A DNA stretch of 64,000 nucleotides from Cerrena zonata. Its lineage: Eukaryota > Basidiomycota > Agaricomycetes > Polyporales > Cerrenaceae. Numbering within the stretch: the first letter of the stretch is position 1; each line of letters begins with the position of its first letter. The notes under the pieces are model-generated. The model was not told the origin of the DNA. It saw only the letters and a program-made list of their open reading frames with translations, and did no database searches. Both the position numbers and the translations under genes were made by a program. Of the stretch, positions 11,934 through 23,437 are shown piece after piece. The stretch is taken from assembly GCA_038087015.1 (NCBI GenBank), contig JASBNA010000008.1, forward strand, positions 992,001 to 1,056,000, in the 5' to 3' direction.

Positions 11934-13433
11934 CTAAGTGAGAATCCCTCTTTTATATAACTTTGGTAGTAGTCTGGAAAACTCTTCTGCTGGATTGAAA
12001 TCTTGAATTTTATGCCAGACAAAATATTCATTTCTGAATATGCATCCAACATGCACTTCAACAAGAGAGGTAAAGGTGGCCATATTCAATATATCATCCA
12101 ACTTTTCCCATAACCCACTTTCAGGTTTCTCTTTTTCATCTAGCCAATAAAAAAATGTGATAAGAGTGATTCCCTTCAAACTGACTGTTTGCAGCTGTTC
12201 CAATACATATTTGAAACAGAGGTTTGATACCCTAAATCCTAGATCTGTTAAAGATGGATTTCTAGCCAGAGATACTACAATAAAGATATAGATAAGTAAA
12301 AATAGATATAACATTTACAAATTATCCTACCTGAGAGAGTATCCTTAAAGTCATATACTTCCATCATCTTTGCCTCAAAGTAATATTCTTTGAGATGACT
12401 GCCACAATTGTCCAATAGAGATTGAAAACCTTGCCTTGTTAGGGCAATTTCAGATTGAGGAATTGAGTATTCAAATGTCATTACTAAAATCTGTAAAGAT
12501 GTGGTAAAGGAATGTGCCTTTACAAGCCAATGGAGTAGCAAATGACCACCTGGCTGCATAATTAGATATAATCTTGTAAGAGAGGACTTTGTAGCATAAC
12601 AGGGTGTGGGTAGAAAAAGAGGGCCAGATTCCACTATAATGGGAATTTGAAGAAGCAAAGTGGTAATATTTCTGAAGCCTATAATAAAGCGAGCTAGTTG
12701 AGCAAGTTTCATAGATATCCAAGAAGATAACTGCAGTTTCTTTATGGATATAAGAGCAGTTGCAAATCTGGGTAGATTGGGATGTTCAATGTTCAGATTG
12801 ATATGATTTACAACAAGAGTATGAATGTGGGGTAATTTATGAGCAACCCTGACCACATGTGACACGGTCTCAACAGTTTTAACCATCACATTATCATCAC
12901 AATCTTCAGTGTATCTATTTGAAAAGTCTAATTCTCTTGCATAGGTGCACAATATAGGTACTCTGCAAATAAGCTTTGCATATATGGAGAGTCCTAGGCC
13001 TTGAATGCAAAGATAGACACAGAGGTGCATTTGAGCACGAGGAAGCCAAGCATGGCAGACCAGAGCACAACTAGTGAGAGTGTGTCTTAAATTGATACTA
13101 TCCACATAAGTCCTAGTGGATGTAGTACAGCTTGCCACAAGCAGATCAATAACATTCTCCCATACTTCAACTGGGAGTACAGGCATAGTGCTGTGTGTAG
13201 ATGACTCTATAGAAATGATAGAACCAAGGCTACCAGCAATGCTTGAGGAGTAAATAGCACTAGGATTTAGATTTTTTCCTATATTTCTTTGTCTGTTAAC
13301 CAAGGATTTGGGCTTGCCTACAAGCCTTGGTAGCTTGTACACAATCTGAGAGACTCTCCTAAATAGACATGAGATATATATTCTAAAATATTAAATACAA
13401 CTCAAACCTATTCAATTGTTGCTTTTCAGACAT
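11934..13433 (-). CDS. F-box/LRR-like protein, copy 2 (intact)
   Basis: Three exons: 13408-13433, 12331-13358, 11934-12274 give 464 aa without a break. The start ATG at 13433 precedes a 26-nt first exon; the same short-exon plan is seen in copy 1. After a basic N-terminus with YKLPRLVGK comes LPVEVWENVIDLLV (F-box helix) and CALVCHAWLPRAQ, then irregular leucine-rich repeats to the end. Family role (known): substrate recognition for SCF ubiquitin ligases; the target is unknown. Codons prefer A/T in the third position, unlike the flippase or Argonaute in this window. A TATAAAG lies about 110 bp upstream. It is the only member of the trio with all exons open. Confidence 0.75.
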
Positions 13434-13540
13434 CACCACTGCACAAGACAAGCTTAGAGAAATGAGAATTGCAAACAAGTAAAACAGAGGAAGGGAATGG
13501 AGGTGGTCAGGGAAAAGTATGTCACATTCTATCAACCTCT

Positions 13541-13547
13541 CTTTATA
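13541..13547 (-). promoter_or_regulatory. TATA-like box of F-box copy 2
   Basis: TATAAAG on the minus strand about 108 bp above the copy-2 ATG. An equivalent ctttata within the same local context occurs upstream of copy 3 at 19015-19021, suggesting a shared ancestral promoter. Confidence 0.45.
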
Positions 13548-16500
13548 CTAGTACACCAGCGTCCAAATACCGGAAATAAGCCACACAGCCCGGGGATAAA
13601 GAAAGCTCTTCATTGATACAGGATCAAAATAAAACCGTACATGTTGCAGCGCTGACAGATAAGCGCATACAGCCAACACGAAGCTCCTCAGTGAACAGAA
13701 ATATAAATATACTTCAAACATCTGTCCGGAGAGATACATGTCTCCCGACTGAGACTACAATGGAAAGGAACATCGAGATGACAGGGTCTACATATCCTAA
13801 AATGGGGATGATTGTTGAACGAGAATGTGTTGGAGAATAGACTTCCTGTATCTCCAAACAAAGGGAGGGGAAGCAACGGATCACTGGAAGTTCGTGAGAG
13901 CGTCCTAGGATCTTGGGAGTCTATTTGACATAGCACACGGAACCCGAAGCGCGGAAAACAGGATCTTGCTTCTTCGTCAAGACGGAGATCAATGACCAGA
14001 GCTGATGGCACATGTCACTCACCACCTTGGTTTATTAGGCGGAAAGGTACTGTGATATCAAAGGATATCTAAATCAGAAAGTGGAATGTATAATTTGAGT
14101 TTAACACTCGGTTATCCTCCTTCGAACAAAGGTCGATGTCACTGATAGCGTAAGGCAGGGTATGAAGAGAAACACTAGTAGGCTGACAGAGTTCCTCCAG
14201 ACCGACTCGGCGTGGAGAAGGGAGCAAAGATCATGATTAGTTGTCGGTTGTCGGTCGTGGTTATATCAAAGGACGCACCGAGGGATACTGTCAGTGTCAG
14301 CAGGGATCTAGATCGTCAACTCGGGTTCGACAAGCTGTCACGTTAAGCTAGTGGTGTTGGAGAGCAACAAGAGAGGGGAAGTCCATGTCGATCAGTGTCG
14401 ATCCGGATTCTCGTAGGATTGGGCTCTGGAGATTCATCTCGGAAGGGACCCTGGTCAGTTTTCGACATGAGAATGAATCACAGTCGTGATTTGATGAATA
14501 GTTCTCACTAACAAAAGCTGCGGCGGAGAAAGGGGATGACCCTCGTGTTTTCAGAATCCGCTAAAAACGCGGGTCTAAAATCCCCAAAGACTGGTCAAAG
14601 GTAATGAACCTTAGGCTGGTTCGACGGCTCACGAGATTATGCCCCTAAACGTTATCTCGAAAATGAGCACCACATTACGATTGGTTCAAAGGGCAAAACA
14701 CGAGTACAACTAAATAACTTACAACTGTGTTTGAGTTGGCGAATAGTAGACAAATGGAAACGTTCCTCCTTCGAGCGGTAGTCTCGACCGGAGGACCGAT
14801 GCATACTGCAAGACGAGAGTTGACCCAAGATACGAAATTGAATTCCTCGATCGTTAACGCGGATTCCCTTCGATGTAGCACAGAGACTCGAGTTTCTGAG
14901 GCGATATCCGTCGGTTGTCTAAAAGACACGGGGGGAATGGAACACTTGAACCTGTAAGTGATCACTGATTTAGGATATCAGAATGCAAATCGAGGATTCA
15001 AAGTATCCGTGGGGACGTTGACACTCACAAGGGCATAACACATCGAGGGATCAAACCGCTCAAACGGGGTCGTAACCGATCCCATACTTGTAAAATGTTG
15101 AACTACACAATGGCTCTCTGAGGACGGCGATCCTATTGGCACGAATGTCCGATTGTCCGATCCTTGAGGGCGAAGGGTGCGCATGATTCCACGAGTGCTG
15201 GTCGTTGAGGTAAAAGAGTGGATTATGTCCTGACTCCAACGCGACCACGGTACTCTGATTCCGAGTACCGGGTATCTCAAAGATGTCGTAGTTAAGGGGT
15301 TTATTGGCAGCTAGAGTACACGGTTTGTACCAAAGAGACCCGATGATTGAGGTAAACCGATAAAGATCGATTGAGGAGGGCGCAGAAGCGGACAATATTT
15401 CTTCGCTGCTATACAGCACAATTTGAATCAGACGATAGCGAAGGTCTTTGAGTGGTAGACTTTTGACGAGCAATGTGATTTTGAGCCACATTAAGTTAAG
15501 TAAGGCCCAATGACATTCGTGAATAGCAGACTGATTCATGAGAATAAGCTGAGGCTTGATTGACTAGGGAGATAGTAGGAAGAGTTTCACCGCAACGTCG
15601 TTTTGGTGTATTCACTTATAAGACAACGTGCTGGAAGGCAGAGTTGGGATCAGACAACTCCTAGTCCTACCACAGTGAATAAAGAAGAACATACAGGTTG
15701 GATGTAGCAGCCGACTACAGCCAACACATGCTGTAACGATACCAGATGGAGCTACACGAGGGCGTGATAAGTGAAAGAGACATTATGGGTATACGACCTA
15801 AATAATAGAACCTACCTGTGACGAAAAGGCTCCGCCCTGATAAGACTCGGGGGAAATGTTGTACTTAGTTCCCCATGACGAGCTAGGACCTAAACGTCGA
15901 GATGAGGAGCATAGTCAGACGCATGGCCGGAGATAGGAGAAGCCACATGAGGAAGAGATTCTGGGTCGGTTTGGTGCGATGAGTACGCCTTGACGGAGCG
16001 AAAGAGTCGACAGAGTGAGAGTCGGAAGATCAATGCTATTTGTTTCTAGAGCCGTGTCAAACCGACCGACTCAGCGTACAGAGAGAATACTAGAGGAGAA
16101 CGATAGAGCAAAGATCATGACTAGTCGTCATTTAGAGAACGTTGAAGGTAGCGAGGGCTACTTATAACAGGAATTATTCCAATAGTCGGGTCAGTCGTGG
16201 TGAGCATCGGAGGATACGAGCTCATGAGGGCAATTTATCCGAGTCTCCGAGTCGATCGTTCCCTCCTCGTTCCGGGCCGCAGATGCCGTTGATAGACATC
16301 CTTCTCCATCCAAGTTTCGTCTTACAGTGCTACAGTGGCAAGCGTTTGTGTAAACGACTCTACCCTTTCCAACGATGATCTATAACATCCTCCTCATACT
16401 CCCGTAGTCTTGAATCTTGTCGATTCACTCCTTCGCGCCGTATTGCTCCTTGTTATTCTCTGCCTGTTGGCTTATGTCGACTCTCTTCTGCAGTTGTACT

Positions 16501-17446
16501 CCGAACCTGGGACGTCGATGCCTATATTGTTGACGATACAACCCGTTCAACTCTATATGTCCGAGCACACAAATAAGGAGCTCTCGGGACATGTTGAGAC
16601 GTTCGTTTCTGCTTCGACCTCTAAACGCGTTGCGTTGTATATCGATTGCAGCCTGCGTCCGTCTTGGGCCAACGATCCTTGTCCAATAGCAGTGGATTAT
16701 AGCCCTACACTATAGATGATATGTCTCATGACTCAGCTCCAACCTGCAAATGTCTTCGATACTAAAACAGCGCCTCTTACTTATGCGTTTACCGATATGC
16801 ATTATAGATCTTATCACCTATTTCACCTTCCTAGTCGATATCATGTCCTACGGTTGGGCTATATCACGGCCTTCATCTGCACGAAGCTCTCCCGAAGCCC
16901 ATTTCTTCTACAGCACCAACAGTCACTACGGTTCTAAGGTCGTGCCCCGAAACGTTGGCTCTGATGTCTATGGTCACACCAACTACTAGACACCCTACTG
17001 CTCGAGTACCTATCATCGTTCCTATGGCTACCTTATCCCGATCCGTGAGGGGTGCTAAACAATCGAAGTGAAATAGAGCTACCACCTGCGGTGTCGAACT
17101 GAACGATACTACTCTATTTACGCATTCTTTTGGTACGTGCTTCTAAAAGCTCCATCCCGTTGCATCCTATATTGATCTATTACTAAGCTCAACTGTGCAT
17201 CCAAAGTCCATCTCATTCAATCCTCATCATGAGTTACTTCTGCACCTTGGTTCATGTAAGGCTGATTTATACTCCCATTTATGAGTTTGTAGGTGAAATG
17301 ATTAGAACTCACATCAATATGTTCTGATTTCAGAATTACAACTTCACAGAATGCTAACAATTGCAATTTTGAGATCCATATATAATTGAGCTACTATACT
17401 GTACAACTTGTCTTGTCATACCCCTATTTCTAAGATCAACTCCCAA
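13548..17446. other. 3.9-kb non-coding region with diverged duplicated patches
   Basis: No credible gene. Patches repeat within and beyond the region: 14195-14240 resembles 16065-16130 (accgactc.gcgt, then agcaaagatcatga.tag), and 13750-13910 resembles 19190-19320 (tggaaag, gacaggg, atctccaaa, cgtgagagcgt). This is the mark of old segmental duplication around the F-box copies. Frames at 15060-15539 (159 codons, -) and 16410-16715 (+) lack family signatures. Confidence 0.5.
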
Positions 17447-18696
17447 CTACCAAGTGAGCAATCCCCTTTTGTACACCTTTGGTAACAATTTAGGAAACTC
17501 TTCTGCCCTATTGAAATCCCCAATACCTTTCCAGACAAAATTGACATCTTGGTATACACATGCAACATCCACTTTAGTGAGAGAGAAGTGATCTGCATCT
17601 AATATATCATCTAGCTCTGCCCATAGCTCAAGTGCAGGTTTCTCTGTTTCATCTAGCCAGTACCAAAAATGTATGACAGTGATGTTCTTTGAGGTGATTG
17701 TTTTCAGTTGTTGCAATGCATGTTTGAACCAGAGACTTGATACTCTAAAGTTTAGACCTGTTATGGCTGAATGTGTGGCCAGAGATACTATAATAAAATG
17801 AAAGGATATGTGAGTAAATAGATATAATATTCACAGAATATCTTACCTGAGGGAATACCCTTAAAGTCATTCACCTTTATTTTGGCCCAAAAGATCCACT
17901 CCTTGAGATGACTAGCACAGTTATTCAACATATATTGAAGACTTTGCATTGTGAGAGCAAGCTCAGATTGAGAAATTGCATCTAGAAATCTCACTTGCAA
18001 GATATGCAAAGATGTAGTAAATGAATGTGCTTTCACAAGCCAATCTAGCAATAAATATCCACCTGGCTGCATAAGCAAATACAATCTGGTCAGAGTGGAC
18101 TTTGTGGTATAGCAAGGTTTAAGTGAAAGAGGATTAGATTCCAATACAATAGGAACCTCCAGAACTAATTCAGAGATATTTTTGAACCCAGCAATAAAAT
18201 GAGCCAGTTGAACAAGTCTGGTAGGAGTTCTGGTATAGAACTTCAGGGCCTTGATAGAAGTGAGAGCAGTCACATATTTAGGTAAATATGGATGCTCAAT
18301 GCTCAGATTAATGTCATCCACAAAAAGAGTGTGCACATGGGGCAATTTGTGAGCAATCCTGACTACATGAGAAATAGTCTCCACAGTCCTATCTGCCACT
18401 GTGCCATTAGCATCTCCAGTGTATATGTTTTGAAATTGCAACTCTTTTGCAGAAATACACAGTTTAGGCATCCTGTTGATAAGCTTCTCATATGTAGAGA
18501 GCCCTGAGCCTACAACATAGATATAAACACAAAGGTGCATTTGAGCACGAGGTAGCCAGGCATGACAGACTAGGGCACAATGAATGAGATCATTTCTCAA
18601 ACTGACACCATCTGAGTAGCTTCTGGCATGTGTGGTATAGCCTTCCACAAGCAGGTCAATAACATTCTCCCATACTTCAACTGGAAGTATAAGCAT
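17447..18696 (-). CDS. F-box/LRR-like protein, copy 3 (5' end damaged)
   Basis: Two exons, 17847-18696 and 17447-17787, give 396 aa starting at the F-box itself (MLILPVEVWENVIDLLV). Remnants of the upstream N-terminal region are still recognisable at about 18697-18838, with a counterpart of the basic YKLPRLVGK region, but a 1-nt deletion relative to copy 2 and a stop just upstream of 18696 put it out of frame. The internal ATG could still give an F-box protein. Same AT-rich composition and exon borders as copies 1 and 2. Whether it is expressed is not visible. Confidence 0.65.
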
Positions 18697-18838
18697 GATG
18701 CTATGTGCTATGACTCCTTGACAGCTATAGCCGGGGGGAAAGTAACAGAATTTGCAACAAGTCTTCTTTCTCTGTGAAATAGAGATACCAATTTAGGGAC
18801 AGGTTGTGGTATCTTGTGTATAACCTGAGGGATTCCCC

Positions 18839-20161
18839 TCTTAAGTATATATTAGAGATAGTTCAAGACAAAGAAGAATGCACCAACCGAACCAATCTTC
18901 AATTTCCAAACCTTTCTATGGTATTTCTGGATTTAAAAAGACTTAAGAATAAGGGTGCGAGAAGAACAAAGAGAGGCGGGGGAAGCTGCATCACACTCGA
19001 GACGTTGTGCCTCTCTTTATAATGTATCAGATACTGTGAATAAGCCGCGCGCTTTACCCGAGGGTTCTTCGTTCACACACGGAATATGACACCGTGTACC
19101 GCCCAGTGAATAAGAAATCCGTCCAAATATCCGTTCAGAATGATAAGTACACTTATTCTAACCCAGACTGCAGTAAAAGGCAAAATAGAAGTGGAAAGCA
19201 TGACGACAGGGATACACTGCAGCAGGGACGGCCCAACAAGATCATGTTGAGGGATAGACACGGGGTATCTCCAAAGGCCGAGGGCGGAAATGAAAGTTCG
19301 ACGTCAGCTCGTGAGAGCGTTCTATGTATGATTTCTTGAATGCGATCCTCCCCGGCATCTTGGGCGAACAACCGTGGTATCTCCCTCGTACGTCAAGCCA
19401 TTATCGAGAGTTACATGACTCGAGATTATTGAGGTCACGAGCCATCGAGGGAAACACACATCAAGCTCCCATTAAGAACATCGGGATTAAAGCAACTCGG
19501 GAATGGCCCCGGAGAGATGTTAACAGCATTACCTCCAAAGAGGGCACCGAACGGGATGACGAAGCATAGAAATCGTCACGATTCGGGGGTGGACACCATA
19601 GATGGACATATACAGACAACAAATCCCTCCTGACCAACTCGGAGCTACACAGGGAAATAAAAGGTTAGTATGCTTCTCTGGATGAGAGAGAAATGTGAGT
19701 CGTACGGCGCAAGTACGCACAAAGGAAGCAGAGTCGTCTTTGGAACAGTCGCTGAGCCTATTGACGACACCTGTTCTGTTTATGCAGAATGGTACCAACC
19801 GGAGGCTCGCATTCGATCGCTCATACTACGACCTTATTGAAGGTGTGTAAAGTGAAGTAATATCGGCAAGACCGTGATCTAGACTAGATCAATCAATCGG
19901 AGGTCGTAGTCACTCAACTAGCTATGTAGGACCGAGAGGGTAGAGCAGGGAAAGAGACGAAAGGAAGGGAATCGCAATGGCGGACGAGTTTGACGTAACC
20001 CTTGTAACGCGGAGTAAAGACTACACGTTGGTGTAGGAAGAGGTATTGGCAATATTGCTGCTCGAGACTCGTCAAAGACAAGATGCGGAAAACGCCAAAC
20101 AATCGGCGACGAGAGTTGTGTAGGGTTCGACAATATTATACTCCAAAACCAGGTCTTCTAT
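18839..20161. other. intergenic, partly homologous to the flank of F-box copy 2
   Basis: The first 500 bp are a diverged duplicate of the region above copy 2. The remainder shows no gene. It also lies just downstream of the adenylation-only gene; no T or R domain coding remains can be read there. Confidence 0.5.
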
Positions 20162-22610
20162 TCACGGACCGATGTACAATGCATCTATCTCGGGTTGATA
20201 TAATTCGATCATAGCCTGACGTCGCACGCTGAATTTCGCTGTATAGACAAACGGCTTATGCGGTGACGACACCAGAATCATCTACAATAACATTAATTTC
20301 ATGAGTAGTCACACGATCTAAGCTTGCATACCTCTTCAGAGATTCTTGACTGTGGAGGGGCATATTGATTGAGCCTCTCCACTGATGGCCTAGTACACCC
20401 CAAACAGCATCAGCATATGCGAAAATCGGAATGGGACGTAACACACCAAACCATTTTCCTGAACTCCGCCAATTTGTCTTTATCGACAGGGTCGAACTTG
20501 TGATCGCCTCTTGGGTCGATAATCACTCCAGGTTTCTCGCGTCCATTACCGAATATGACAGCAGATTCGATGTATGGATCGTGGTGTAGGATCGTTTCTG
20601 TCATTGCATTTAGTTGATGTACGTTTTGGCAGAAAGTCACATACCTAAAGGACCGGGGTGTGTCTGCGATTATATAAACCGATTAACCACCACTCAACAT
20701 GTATAGGAACTTCTACGAACCTTTAAACCCGAGCTGTGGATGATTTCATTGTCGACCCTATCGACAACTCTCCAATAATCTGGACGAGTGGGATGGGGTT
20801 CCAGATAATCGTTCGTGGCATAAGCAGTACGAGTGTTGTGGTCGACCGTGGAATTAAGTACACAGGGCACATGATGCGGATTAGGCTAAACGACCTCATT
20901 AGGAAAGTGTATTGAGGATTTACGGATGCATACCAGAATATGAGCAGCAGAATACTGGTCGCCACTTGAGATGAAAAATGGTTTGATGTTCGGAGTAAAC
21001 TTGAAGTATATCCAATCCTTCCCGAGGTTCTCTGCGTGTATAAACATGAAATCATGGAAACCGTTTGGTTTAGACCAAGGGACTTACCAGGAAAGAGGGG
21101 ACTCATCAGACCACCGCATTCGGCACTAGTAGGGTTTTAATGTCAGCGCCGTGAAATTTATTGAGAAGAGGTATTGCTTACATTCCGTATGTATTCAGAA
21201 TATTCACACCCTGGTCGGTAAGCTCATCTCCGACTTCTTTAGAGAGAGGACTTCCTCCAAACCACTACATCAACCGCCGTGAGAATGTATTCAACGAAAC
21301 AAATACATCGCTCACTTACAACTCCTTTGAGATTCTTCAAGTGTTTGATACACTCGGAGTCGCGTGACCATTCCTATGAATGATTCAGAAACAGAAGTCC
21401 GTACACCAATTTACAAAACGTCTCCACGTACCTCTATAAAAGTCGGGACGCAGAAGATAACGTCGCTCTTCGTTGCGACAGCTCCTGTCAATGTGCTCTC
21501 AGCAGTGATAGGTAACGCGGGGGAATGAGGCTTTGGTGTCGTGATTATCATCCCACTTGCGGCCTACAGAAATTCAAATTAACGATAACCGTTTGCTATG
21601 GAGAATTGGGGACTTACAGTCCACGCCGTTTGCACCATACCCATGCCATGATACATAGGGATAGAATGTGATGACATACGTAAGCCTGTCTTGTCGTGTT
21701 CGCCGTAAACTAGGAATATAAATCAATATATTGACCATATATGTTAGTCGAGGGTAGCCTTACATGGAGCGAGGCATAGAAGCAAATAGCGGTGGTGATT
21801 GAACCGGATGGATTTCGGATAAGCAGTTGATCCTAGCAACAAATTGACATAGGAAAAAGTAGGATATAGTTTTTATCACGTACCAGAGGAATGCGTGAAT
21901 AGAGCGCTGTCGCTCAGTTTCACATCGCAGGGCGGTAGCTCTACTTCACTTTGACCATTTAGCACCCCCTGTGAATCGGGATGATACAAATCCTCGAACG
22001 TAACCATAGGAAATATAACGGGTGCTCGAATAGTAGGGTATCTAGCTGTCAATATATCCATAGACTGAATAGCCGAGGTTTGAAGCGCGGCCTCAGAGCC
22101 GACGAATATGTAGTGACTGTTGGTGTTGGACAGTAGATGTGCAATAGCTTCTGGTGAGTTTCGTGGCGAGATGAAGGCCGCAACATATCCCGCTCGTAGG
22201 ATACCGACTAGGAAGGTGAAATACGTGACGAAATCTACGAAGTATACTAGTCAGTGTATGTCCTTAATCTCGAATACAATCTTACCGGTATAAGCGAGAA
22301 TCGAAACGATAGGTCTATCTTCGAGTGATCGTTGCTGATCCTTTGCTATCTTGAGTTTCACATATGCACCTGCATGATGGACGCCTCGAACGACTTGAGC
22401 CCACGTTAGAGTCGTAATGACACCATCCTCATCAGCATATTCAAATAACGGGTGAGTAGGGGAGTGCTTGAGATTCCAATCATATATTTGAGGAAGAGTC
22501 AGAGATCCGTCAAGAGGGGGGATTTTGAACGTAGATGATGTCAAGCCTTGGGTCTTGGGTACGGGAGGGATAGGAAGCGAGATATAATCGTCAGGATCGA
22601 GGGACGACAT
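20162..22610 (-). CDS. adenylation-domain-only protein, truncated paralogue of an adenylate-forming reductase
   Basis: Fourteen exons: 22286-22610, 21884-22234, 21764-21832, 21618-21709, 21432-21563, 21320-21373, 21182-21264, 21088-21125, 20934-21031, 20721-20885, 20645-20663, 20447-20597, 20332-20389, 20162-20281; 1755 nt, 584 aa, no break. Shows the AMP-binding loop HSSGSTAYPKS near 224-234, SHSIPMYHGMGMVQTAW, NTYGIAECGG and the C-terminal subdomain NDYLEPHPTRPDYW...VDRVDN. Most exon lengths are identical to those of the reductase at 29-33 kb (69, 92, 132, 54, 83, 98, 19, 151 and 58 nt), proving common origin. It ends with TGA shortly after EIDALY, exactly where the reductase continues to its carrier domain, so it has no T or R domain. 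It could still form acyl-adenylates or acyl-CoA, or be a decaying copy. Confidence 0.85.
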
Positions 22611-23437
22611 CTTGAAAGGGCCGTTGGGCGCAATACGCTAGAAGCCTGTGTGTTTAAACAATGCAGTATGTTGTCGAGGTCAAAATTAGACCATATGTCT
22701 GAGATTCCCCCATGAGGGACAATGGGAAAGTGATGGGTTTGAAATGATGCATGATGCTTGACGTCGCCGCAAACCTTGGACGATTACTCATCTTCAAAAG
22801 CGGTATGCCTCGTTTTCGAGCGTCCTGATGTCCTGGTACAATTTCCATTACGTTGGAAGTCGAACACCTTTCGGTGCTATTTCGAGCTAAGCGCAGATCC
22901 TAAGTGACAGCCCGTCAAAAACGACAATCAGGATGCTGTCATTCCTATCAAAATATGAACGCACGTTCGAGTGTCGAAGTTTTGATCGTGTGACATGAGA
23001 ATCCCAAATACCACAATATGACAGAAGCCTGGAGCCTAATGTGCATATCCTTTCGCATGTGTTCTCCGTTGGTTGATTATTGTTGAAACTGAAACGTCAC
23101 TGGCAAGAGCACAGAGTAGATATGGCTACCGAACCTGGCGGTATATTCAAATTTCACCGGCATCAGGAGCAGAAATACTAACATCAAGGGGATCGAATGG
23201 AAGAGTAGTGTTCGGATGCAAACACATGCGTGCATGTGAGTTTGAAGGCTCTAAAGGGAAGGGACAGCCATTAGTGAGTAACCGCGAGAAACGAGATCCA
23301 CTTGAACCAAAAGTCACCCCTCAGGTAATTTTGATTTGCGCCGATTTGCACCCAAGGAACACAGAGTCATGAAAACACGATAGTCGTTGCAACGAAAAGC
23401 AAAGTATTATAAACTTTCTGCTGTACGAGATAGCAAA
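22611..23437. other. intergenic
   Basis: Upstream side of the adenylation-only gene and 3' side of the GMC gene. The 99-codon frame at 23073-23372 has no recognisable domain. Confidence 0.5.

Noticed and set aside
15060..15539. 159-codon minus-strand frame
   Set aside because: No recognisable motif and located in decayed duplicated DNA.
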